A stretch of 11,495 nucleotides of DNA, taken from positions 1 through 11,495 of the forward strand of contig JAICIL010000131.1 of the NCBI GenBank assembly GCA_025924435.1. The letters run 5' to 3'. The DNA is from Chloroflexia bacterium (GTDB lineage: Bacteria; Chloroflexota; Chloroflexia; Thermomicrobiales; JALYUS01). The notes under the pieces were generated by a model, which was given only the letters and a program-made list of their open reading frames with translations, made no database searches and was not told the origin of the DNA. Shown here one piece after another: positions 5,956-11,495 of this stretch; the stretch's first letter is position 1; the number at the start of each line of letters is the position of its first letter. The translations under genes and the position numbers were made by a program.

Positions 5956-8510
5956 TAGTACCGTATCCCGTTGAACTCGCGCACGAGGTCCTTCCGCACG
6001 TAGAGATGGAAATTGTACGACTCGATGGTGTGCGGCGGTTCCCGGAGCGCGACGAACCGCCAGAAATTCGACGCCGGTTCGGGCGCCGTGGTCGTCACAT
6101 CCCGCGGCGTATTCTGAGCGTTCGCCGCGTAGACCCGCGTGGTTTTCGGGCCGCGAGCGAGCGCGCTGATGCTCTGCCACGCTTTCTTCAGCGTGTCGCC
6201 CCACGTCGGGCGTACTTCTCCGGGGGCGGCCGCGACGATTCTGCCGGTCGCGGGGTCCGTATGCTCGGGGACGATCCCCTGCTTCCACAGGCCGGGATAA
6301 TCCGGTCGCGGCGCGGGCGGCGAGTAGGTGAAGGAGCGGTAAATCTCCTCCGGGAACCACCAGCGCATCACGTAGTCCGTCCGCTCGTAGTTCGTCAGGT
6401 ATTGATCCTCCCACGGCCCGAAGTCCTCATTGGCGACCATGACGATCGCGGCGTCATCCGGCGGCGCGGCGGTGAGCGAGCTGCCGAGGAAGTGCGCCGC
6501 GCCCGTCGCGACGTAATCGCGCAGATACCAGTTCATCGGCCAGACGGTGGCGCTGCTGTACCAGATCGGCAAGTTGTAGCCGCCCGTGCGCTCTTTGGAG
6601 AGCGTGTCAATCTCGCGCATCATCATCGGGATGTCCGGCGCGGTCTGCGTGTAGACGAGCATGTCTGTCGGCACATCGCCGGCGAAAAAGGAGAGATGCC
6701 AGCCGAGATGCACCTCGAACAGGGCGAGCGGCAGCGCGACACCGATGGCTGCGACGGCGAGCGCCCGCTTGAGGCCGACTTGGATCGCGTAGGCCGCGAA
6801 GAAGGCGATGAGGACAACCGGCATGGCGAGCACGAGCAGGCGAATATCGCCCGCCGGGTCCGCCGAGATGCGCGAGACGGCGAAGAACCACCCGGTCAGG
6901 AAGAGCACGACCCCGCCAATCACCGCGCTGTCGAGCAAGCGGCGGCTGACGCGGACGCGGCCGGCGGCGCGCGTCGGGCGGGCGGTGGCGACGATGCCGA
7001 ACGCGCCCGCCGGTCGGGGATCGAGGGCGGGGAGGCGATCAAAGGTCGGCACGCGCCAGGCGGCGGTCAGGTACTCGACCGCCTCACCGAGGAGCGACGC
7101 GGCGAGGATCGTGAAGGGGAGGATGATGTGGCAGACGAGCCAGGGCATCTTCTCGCCCGCCTCCGAGAGCACCGCGAACATGCCGAACCCGTACCAGAGC
7201 AGCATCACCTGCGTGAAGAGCCGCATCGTCATCGCCCGCCTGCCGCGCACATAGGCGACGAAGCGCCCGACCGTCACGCCGCCCGCCGCGATGCCGAAGA
7301 GGAACGAGATCGGGCCGGAGAGCGGGAAGAGGAAGAAGAAGTAGTACCACGGCTGCCCGCCGCGGAAGACGTCCTGCTGCCCCGCCCAGTAGATGCCGGA
7401 GTAGAACGCGCCGCTGAAGATGCCGCCGATGTTCGTGAAGAGACTCGAATAGAGGAGCGCCCAGAAGAAGAAGGCGATGCCCGCCGCGCCGAAGAGGACG
7501 CGTTTCTCGGCGAGCAGGCGATGGAACGCGCCGACAACGGTCGTCATGCCCCAGCCGCCGAAGAGGCGATCATTCGGCGTTGTGCCCGGCTCCGTCTCGC
7601 GCAGCCGCAGCGTGCTGAGGATATAGGCCGCCGTGCAGAGGTAGAGCGCCGTGACGATCAGGAACGAGAAAATCATCGGGTGGAAGAGCAGCGTATGGAG
7701 ATATGGCCCCCAGTGCGCCCAGTTCATCTCGCCCGCCTGCGCGTCCCACGGGATTTTCGGCAGCTTCTCCCATTTGAAGAGTTTCGGCAGCACGAGCAGC
7801 GTCGTCCCCGCCGCCGCCAGATAGACGACCGTCGCGACGAGGAGGGGCTTCGCGACGCGCCACGTGATGATGATGAAGAGGAATGCGCCGAGCAGCACCG
7901 CGATGATATAGGAAGCCTCGTGGTTCGCATGCGCCATCGCGAGGGCGATCATGCCGACGAAAACCCAACGACTGCGCTGTGTCTGCACGTACCGCGCGAT
8001 GGCGACGAGGACGAGGAACGTGAAGGTCATCAGGTAGACATCGTGCCGGATCAGGCGCGAGTAATAGAGGATGCTCGGCGAGATCAGGAGCAGGAACGAG
8101 CAGATCAGCGCGCCCCATCGCCCGATCAGCGGCCGGAGCAGGATCGGCAGCATGACGAGGATGACGCCGAAGAGTGCCGGGCCGTAGCGGGAACTCGCGT
8201 CCGACGCGCCGAACAGGGCGTAGACGAGGGCGTTGAGGTGAAAAAGGAAGGGGCCGTGCATCAGCGGGTCGTGCTGATATCCCTTGCCGATGGCATACTG
8301 ATAAGAGAACCAGGCGTGAAGGCTCTCGTCGTGATGCAGGGCGCGGCTGCCCAAATCCCAGAAGCGGGTGAGGACGGCGCTGACGAAGAGGGCGAGATAG
8401 GCGCACTGCTCGACGGTGATCGTGCGCGTCATCTGGCCGAGACGGGCCAGTGTGTCGCGCGGCACCGGGGGGACGGTTGCGGCGGGTTGACTGATTTCGG
8501 GTGCGACCAC
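5955..8510 (-). CDS. Agl23-like (TIGR03663-type) GT-C membrane protein
   Basis: An 851-aa protein with a short cytoplasmic tail (1-33), many hydrophobic segments from about 34 to 610, and an external C-terminal domain of about 240 residues. The first external loop carries HHDESLHAW, with D61-E62, and LMHGPF, with H85-G86-P87. From memory, the DE and HGP motifs are the hallmark of TIGR03663 (flippase-activity-associated protein Agl23), which resembles PMT-type GT-C mannosyltransferases. In GT-C enzymes an acid in this loop serves catalysis with a polyprenyl-phosphate sugar donor. Other landmarks are SRYGPALFG, GRWGAL, QPWYY near 386 and WPMNWYLRD near 658. The GTG at 8510 is chosen for GGGAG (8524-8520) 9 nt upstream; a GTG at 8582 would add 24 residues but lacks a ribosome site. 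It is first in the operon with the two genes below. Family membership is likely; the substrate is unknown. Confidence 0.88.
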   Translation of the reverse strand: MVAPEISQPAATVPPVPRDTLARLGQMTRTITVEQCAYLALFVSAVLTRFWDLGSRALHHDESLHAWFSYQYAIGKGYQHDPLMHGPFLFHLNALVYALFGASDASSRYGPALFGVILVMLPILLRPLIGRWGALICSFLLLISPSILYYSRLIRHDVYLMTFTFLVLVAIARYVQTQRSRWVFVGMIALAMAHANHEASYIIAVLLGAFLFIIITWRVAKPLLVATVVYLAAAGTTLLVLPKLFKWEKLPKIPWDAQAGEMNWAHWGPYLHTLLFHPMIFSFLIVTALYLCTAAYILSTLRLRETEPGTTPNDRLFGGWGMTTVVGAFHRLLAEKRVLFGAAGIAFFFWALLYSSLFTNIGGIFSGAFYSGIYWAGQQDVFRGGQPWYYFFFLFPLSGPISFLFGIAAGGVTVGRFVAYVRGRRAMTMRLFTQVMLLWYGFGMFAVLSEAGEKMPWLVCHIILPFTILAASLLGEAVEYLTAAWRVPTFDRLPALDPRPAGAFGIVATARPTRAAGRVRVSRRLLDSAVIGGVVLFLTGWFFAVSRISADPAGDIRLLVLAMPVVLIAFFAAYAIQVGLKRALAVAAIGVALPLALFEVHLGWHLSFFAGDVPTDMLVYTQTAPDIPMMMREIDTLSKERTGGYNLPIWYSSATVWPMNWYLRDYVATGAAHFLGSSLTAAPPDDAAIVMVANEDFGPWEDQYLTNYERTDYVMRWWFPEEIYRSFTYSPPAPRPDYPGLWKQGIVPEHTDPATGRIVAAAPGEVRPTWGDTLKKAWQSISALARGPKTTRVYAANAQNTPRDVTTTAPEPASNFWRFVALREPPHTIESYNFHLYVRKDLVREFNGIRY

Positions 8511-8519
8511 GGTGCGTTT

Positions 8520-8524
8520 CTCCC
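8520..8524 (-). promoter_or_regulatory. ribosome binding site deciding the Agl23-like start
   Basis: GGGAG lies 9 nt upstream of the GTG at 8510. The longer in-frame GTG at 8582 has no Shine-Dalgarno-like sequence before it, so this site favours the 851-aa form. Confidence 0.6.
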
Positions 8525-8795
8525 ATTGCGCGCGTAGCGACCGGCGGTTTGCCCCTGTCACACGAAGAAACCGCCGGGCCACACATTCTGCCGCACGCGG
8601 CCCCGGTCGGTCTGCCGCACATAGTATGCCGATACCGGGCGCCCTTCGTCAAACGCGGGCGAATATCGGCATCTCGAACGGCATACGCGCGCGCTCCCGT
8701 ATCGGCTCACCCGCGCGACCGTTATCCAATGAACGTATCCGCGCGCGATGATGTTCCATGCTGCTCGGTGTGAGAGTGCAGGGTTTCTTCGTTGT
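8525..8795. other. gene-free spacer with clustered TATCGGC inverted repeats
   Basis: No convincing gene lies here; the short open frames are arginine-rich, low in hydrophobic periodicity and without ribosome sites. The stretch holds an inverted pair ATGCCGATA (8626-8634) and TATCGGCAT (8664-8672). Further partners are GGCATAC (8680-8686), which pairs with GTATGCC (8624-8630), and GTATCGGC (8699-8706), which pairs with GCCGATAC (8628-8635). These flank the -35 of the candidate operon promoter and could be operator sites. Confidence 0.5.
8623..8652 (-). promoter_or_regulatory. candidate promoter of the three-gene glycan operon
   Basis: On the minus strand, TTGACG (8652-8647) matches the -35 at five of six positions. 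CATACT (8628-8623) matches the -10 at four of six after an 18-nt spacer. Transcription would start near 8616, leaving a leader of about 105 nt before the GTG at 8510. Inverted TATCGGC motifs overlap it. Confidence 0.4.
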
Positions 8796-8859
8796 CGGGG
8801 AATCCTATCCCCCTGCCCCTTCCCTCGGAGGGAAGGGGGTTGGGGGATAGGATTCCCCG
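8796..8859. repeat. 64-bp hairpin repeat related to the element at 1721-1852
   Basis: The outer arms CGGGGAATCCTATCCCCC (8796-8813) and its exact reverse complement (8842-8859) give an 18-bp perfect stem. Inside, CCCCTTCCCT (8816-8825) pairs perfectly with AGGGAAGGGG (8829-8838) around a CGG loop. Only a few bases near 8814-8815 and 8839-8841 are unpaired. The core CCCCTTCCCTC is identical to 1738-1748. The hairpin lies between divergent genes, upstream of both, and lacks a T-run, so it is a dispersed repeat and not a terminator. Confidence 0.85.
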
Positions 8860-8891
8860 GATAGCGATAATAAACACGCCTTTGTATGGAA

Positions 8892-8920
8892 GTGTACGTA
8901 CACATGGCATATGTTATACT
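8892..8920 (+). promoter_or_regulatory. extended -10 promoter with palindrome, for DUF951 and MFS genes
   Basis: TGTTATACT (8912-8920) is a TGn extended -10 with TATACT. The region where a -35 would lie has no good hexamer but is filled by a perfect 12-bp palindrome, GTGTACGTACAC (8892-8903). An extended -10 can work without a -35, and the palindrome could be an activator or repressor site. The promoter is 58 nt upstream of the GTG at 8978. Confidence 0.5.
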
Positions 8921-8977
8921 TCATTCTCGAATGTGGAAGGGCTGGTGGAGTGCGGGCGGCCTGGTGGGGAGTTCGGT

Positions 8978-9241
8978 GTGCCACTCGACATTGCGCTTGA
9001 TGACATTGTACGCCTCCGGAAGCCGCATCCGTGCGGCAGCACGGACTGGAAGGTCGTCCGGCTGGGTGCGGACATCGGTCTCGTCTGTCTCGGTTGCGGG
9101 CGCCGGATCATGCTCCCGCGCGGGGTGCTCGCCCGGCGGATCAAGACGTTCGTGCAGCACGGCCCCCGCCCGACACCGGAACAACTCGCCTATCTCCGGG
9201 ACGCGGAGGGCGGCGAAGCACCCGCCCCGGAAGCCCGATGA
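8978..9241 (+). CDS. DUF951 zinc-ribbon-like small protein
   Basis: An 87-aa protein whose residues 8-58 match the DUF951 (PF06107) pattern: DDIVRLRKPHPCGSTDWKVV, then RLGADIGLVCLGCGRRIMLPR, then a basic RRIKTF. C19 in KPHPCG together with C37 and C40 of CLGCG look like a metal-binding site, perhaps with H17, suggesting a small zinc-ribbon-like or OB-type fold. The family is usually about 60-70 aa, and here a charged tail of about 28 residues (PTPEQLAYLRDAEGGEAPAPEAR) is added. The function is unknown; nucleic-acid binding is only a guess from the basic residues. The GTG at 8978 is fixed by GGGGAG (8966-8971) 6 nt upstream; longer in-frame starts would read through the hairpin repeat. The MFS gene follows 75 nt later, so the two probably form one transcript. 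Confidence 0.88.
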   Translation: MPLDIALDDIVRLRKPHPCGSTDWKVVRLGADIGLVCLGCGRRIMLPRGVLARRIKTFVQHGPRPTPEQLAYLRDAEGGEAPAPEAR

Positions 9242-9316
9242 TAGCAAGGCTGCCACCAACCTCCATCCCTCCTATCACCACTGATCGCGGGCCGTGCAGT
9301 GGTCACTGAGGTTGAT

Positions 9317-10627
9317 GTGCAATCCGCCCAAGGGTTCGTCGCCGTCCTGCGGAACCGGCCGTTTCTGCGCATGTGGTCGTCGCAGGCGATCTCGCAGACG
9401 GCGCAGAATATCATCAATCTCGCCCTGCTCGTGACCGTCAACGGGATCAGCCAATCCGCCACCGCCGTCTCCGGCATCATCGTCGCCTTCGCGCTGCCGG
9501 GCGTCATTTTCAGCACGATCGCCGGCGTCGTGGTGGATCGCTCGAATAAGCGGCTGGTGATGGTCTCCGTGCATCTCTTGCGGGCGGTCGCGGTCGTCGG
9601 GTTCACGCTCGTCGCCGATTTGCCCGTCGCGATCGCGCTGGTGGGCATCTACGCGCTCGGCTTCGTCTTTGCGTCCGTCAGCCAGTTCTTCGGCCCGGCG
9701 GAGGGGGCGGCGATCCCGTTCGTCGTGCGGCGGCGCGATCTCGCGCAGGCAAACGCCCTCTTCACCCTGACCGTCACCGTCTCGCAACTCGTCGGGTTCG
9801 CGACGCTCGGGCCGCTGCTCGTCGGCCTCCTCGGCCTCAACCGGCTTTACCTCTTCGTCGCGCTGCTCTTCCTCTTCTGCGCGACGTTGATCTGGACGCT
9901 CCCCTCGATGCAGGCCGCGCCGCGCGTGCGGGTGGATGGGCGCGGCGCGATGGAGGTGCTCTGGTTCGACATCCGCGAGGCGTGGGTCTACATCTATCGC
10001 GACCGGCTCTTGCGCAAGGCGATGGGATTCCTCACCTTCGCGTCGGCGGCGTTTCTCGCCGTCGGCACGCTGGCGCCGAAGTTCGCGACGACCGTCCTGC
10101 AACTGTCGCAGAGCGGCCTTGGCTACATCCTCGCGCCCGCCGGGATCGGCATGGTGATCGGCGTCGTCCTCGTCGGGCACTTCGCGACGCCGGAGAACCG
10201 CGAGACGATGATCCACGGCGGGGCGCTCAGCCAGGGAATTATGCTCTCGCTCTTCGCCATTGTCCCGAGCGTCGGCTACCGGCTGGTCGGCCGGCCCGCG
10301 TCCGGCCCGGCGTGGCCGGTCGTCGGCGGCGTGATGGCCTGCGCCTTGCTGTTGGGGATCGGGCAGGCGTTTATCGTCGTGCCGAGCCAGACGCTTTTGC
10401 AGGAGCGCAGCGGGGAGGAGGTGCGGGCGCGCGTGCTCTCGACCTTTTTCACGCTCTCCAACGCCTCGGCCCTCGTGCCGACATTGACGGCGGGGCTGAT
10501 CGGTGACACGATCGGTGTCCAGGCAGGCATCCTCACCCTCGCGATTGGCGCCCTGGCGCTCGGCATCTGGAGCATGACGATGGGCGGGCGCGGCGATCAG
10601 CGGGCACGCGGAAGAGAGGGGGGATGA
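9317..10627 (+). CDS. major facilitator superfamily transporter
   Basis: A 436-aa MFS permease, a normal length for 12 transmembrane helices. It starts with the common cytoplasmic lead LRNRPFLRMW. The loop between helices 2 and 3 carries MFS motif A as GVVVDRSNKR (70-79). A cytoplasmic central loop rich in R, D and E (around residues 205-230) separates the two halves, and the C-terminal half contains VVPSQTLLQERSGEEVRARVLS. The overall pattern resembles the MFS_3/enterobactin-exporter-like group, so efflux of a small molecule is likely, but the substrate cannot be read. The GTG at 9317 has GAGG (9308-9311) 5 nt upstream; a GTG at 9299 in the same frame would add six residues with a weaker ribosome site. 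The gene is downstream of DUF951 in the same orientation. No intrinsic terminator is visible after the stop. Confidence 0.92.
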   Translation: MQSAQGFVAVLRNRPFLRMWSSQAISQTAQNIINLALLVTVNGISQSATAVSGIIVAFALPGVIFSTIAGVVVDRSNKRLVMVSVHLLRAVAVVGFTLVADLPVAIALVGIYALGFVFASVSQFFGPAEGAAIPFVVRRRDLAQANALFTLTVTVSQLVGFATLGPLLVGLLGLNRLYLFVALLFLFCATLIWTLPSMQAAPRVRVDGRGAMEVLWFDIREAWVYIYRDRLLRKAMGFLTFASAAFLAVGTLAPKFATTVLQLSQSGLGYILAPAGIGMVIGVVLVGHFATPENRETMIHGGALSQGIMLSLFAIVPSVGYRLVGRPASGPAWPVVGGVMACALLLGIGQAFIVVPSQTLLQERSGEEVRARVLSTFFTLSNASALVPTLTAGLIGDTIGVQAGILTLAIGALALGIWSMTMGGRGDQRARGREGG

Positions 10628-10767
10628 CGGGTTCGGGGCGTGCACAAGAATCGCGCAACCAATCGGTACGTTCTTCGTTATAGTCGTAGCAGCGGGGTGC
10701 CGCGGCGGCGAAGTGGGCGGGGCCAGGAAGTTGTCATAACTCAAAAAACTGTTGTGGCGCCCGCTAG

Positions 10768-10796
10768 TTGACCGAGGCAGATCGTTGGTATAGGAT
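10768..10796 (+). promoter_or_regulatory. sigma-70-like promoter of the secreted-protein gene
   Basis: TTGACC (10768-10773) matches the -35 at five of six positions. TAGGAT (10791-10796) matches the -10 at four of six, with an ideal 17-nt spacer. A strong AGGAGG (10831-10836) lies 8 nt before the ATG at 10845. The 217-bp gap after the MFS gene otherwise shows no gene. Confidence 0.6.
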
Positions 10797-10844
10797 AAGG
10801 CGTCGCGAGCGTTCGGTAGGTTTTGTACAGAGGAGGAACGGGCC

Positions 10845-11369
10845 ATGCGTGTGTCTGGGCGAAAACTGCGACTCGCAGTCGGTACGGGATTTGCGGCATT
10901 GATGCTGACCGTCGGCGTCGCGTCCGTCGGCGCGACGGCGCCGGGTACGGTCGGCAATGTCAACGTGGTCGTGACGAGCGCCGGCGCATCCGCTGTCGGC
11001 CTGCCGAGCACGACGACGACGGCGGCGAACTTCCGCGATGCGGTGGTGATTACGAACACGTTGTCGGGCGCCGGTGGCATCGGGGCCACCTATGACGAGT
11101 GCGAGTTCAACGAGACGAGTGGCGCGAACGTGAATCAGGGCACGCCCCGGCAGCCGGCGGGCAACCTCTCCAGCACGGACATCACGCCGTTCATTTGCGG
11201 CGTCACGAACCCGATCATCCAGCCGGCGGCGTATCCGCTGTGGGTGATCGAGAATGGCACGACCAGCGGTTCCGGTTCGGTCGGTTCCGGCCCGTCCTTC
11301 ATCATCCCGCCGACCTCAAACAACAAGGCCAACCCCGCGAAGGCCTACGTCATCGAGTCCTTCCGCTAA
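10845..11369 (+). CDS. secreted protein of unknown family
   Basis: A 174-aa protein not recognised as a known family. A classical signal peptide is visible: basic MRVSGRKLR, a hydrophobic core (about 10-28), and a small-residue cleavage region ending near GATA (29-32). The mature part of about 142 residues is rich in G, S, T, N and A, with alternating small polar and hydrophobic residues that suggest beta structure. It has exactly two cysteines, C86 (YDECEFNE) and C118 (FICGV), which could form one disulfide outside the cell. The last third has a flexible glycine-serine run (TTSGSGSVGSGPS) before the C terminus. The start is secured by AGGAGG 8 nt upstream. Its promoter and ribosome site are the best in the window, so it may be abundant. 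A role as surface or extracellular structural protein is conceivable but unproven. Confidence 0.8.
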   Translation: MRVSGRKLRLAVGTGFAALMLTVGVASVGATAPGTVGNVNVVVTSAGASAVGLPSTTTTAANFRDAVVITNTLSGAGGIGATYDECEFNETSGANVNQGTPRQPAGNLSSTDITPFICGVTNPIIQPAAYPLWVIENGTTSGSGSVGSGPSFIIPPTSNNKANPAKAYVIESFR

Positions 11370-11385
11370 ATCCGCGATCGCGGAT
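11370..11385. terminator. perfect 16-bp palindrome just after the secreted-protein stop
   Basis: ATCCGCGATCGCGGAT follows the TAA directly and is self-complementary over all 16 bases. It could form a short stem or bind a dimeric protein. There is no T-run after it, so an intrinsic terminator is only a weak possibility. Confidence 0.3.
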
Positions 11386-11495
11386 CGGGGTAGGTGGGTA
11401 GCTGCGTGGGGGGGGCCCCCTGGGGGGCGCCCCCGTCGGTAGAGGGGCACCGACCAGAACCCGGGGTTAGAGTAAGCCGCGGGGCCACCAGGGGG
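11386..11495. other. GC-rich palindromic tail of the window, no gene
   Basis: This stretch holds GGGGGCCCCC (11411-11420), GGGGGCGCCCCC (11423-11434), and a hairpin of GTCGGT (11435-11440) with ACCGAC (11449-11454). No coding frame or RNA gene is recognisable. The homopolymer runs also make sequencing errors more likely here. Confidence 0.5.

Noticed and set aside
3178..5958. 926-codon plus-strand open frame antisense to the propeller-fused gene
   Set aside because: Its translation is dominated by R, E, D, A and P with no domain pattern. It is the complement of a clearly recognisable membrane/NHL protein and arises from high GC content.
5956..6414. N-terminal extension of the propeller-fused protein to an upstream start
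   Set aside because: The 153 extra codons lie wholly inside the Agl23-like gene in another frame and have arginine-rich shadow composition. The GTG overlapping the upstream stop is a far better start.
5946..8537. 863-codon plus-strand open frame antisense to the Agl23-like gene
   Set aside because: Same low-complexity charged composition, no plausible ribosome site, and fully opposite a gene with clear family motifs.
8558..8905. 115-codon minus-strand open frame upstream of the Agl23-like gene
   Set aside because: It reads through the hairpin repeat and the intergenic promoter region, has no ribosome site, and its composition does not look like a protein.
10731..10760. possible Rex operator (TTGTCATAACTCAAAAAACTG and TTGTGG)
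   Set aside because: The half-sites are not arranged as an inverted TTGTGAA/TTCACAA-type palindrome, so this is probably just an AT-rich patch.
9275..11089. 604-codon minus-strand open frame
   Set aside because: It runs opposite both the MFS gene and the secreted-protein gene, including the promoter between them; its charged low-complexity translation shows no family features.

Overview
The window is GC-rich bacterial chromosomal DNA with many GTG starts and very long antisense open frames, as expected at this GC content. The gene set fits Chloroflexota (Thermomicrobia-like) best: an Agl23-type (TIGR03663-like) membrane protein, a relative of it fused to an NHL propeller, Rex and DUF951. The taxonomic call is inference from gene content and was not tested.

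Left end: a plus-strand Uma2-family nuclease-like gene (80-646) converges on a minus-strand block running from about 8510 down to 670. In order of transcription the block holds: (1) a large Agl23/GT-C-like membrane protein (8510-5955); (2) a second GT-C-like membrane protein with a C-terminal six-unit NHL propeller (5955-2914); (3) a flippase-like LPTM/UPF0104 membrane protein (2917-1847). These three are joined by a 1-nt and a 4-nt stop/start overlap, so they are almost certainly one translationally coupled operon. Proteins 1 and 2 are homologous along nearly their whole length, including the external domain, but protein 2 has lost the DE and HGP residues conserved in the first. An inverted-repeat element of about 130 bp follows and supplies the stop codon of the flippase-like gene. 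After it come a small two-helix membrane protein (1651-1415) and the redox repressor Rex (1341-670), probably from their own promoter.

Middle: a 467-bp gene-free region (8511-8977) separates the minus operon from the plus-strand genes. It holds a candidate promoter for each direction, a cluster of TATCGGC inverted repeats, a nearly perfect 64-bp hairpin related to the repeat at 1721-1852, and a 12-bp palindrome beside an extended -10.

Right end, plus strand: a DUF951 zinc-ribbon-like small protein (8978-9241), an MFS transporter (9317-10627), and a secreted protein of unknown family (10845-11369) with a strong-looking promoter and Shine-Dalgarno. The last 126 bases hold GC-rich palindromes and no gene.

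Working model: the three-gene operon handles lipid-linked sugar or another envelope polymer at the outer face of the membrane. The Agl23-like protein would be the likely active enzyme, the degenerate relative with its propeller an accessory or scaffold, and the LPTM protein a translocation helper. This is inferred from family membership and layout; no substrate can be read from the sequence.
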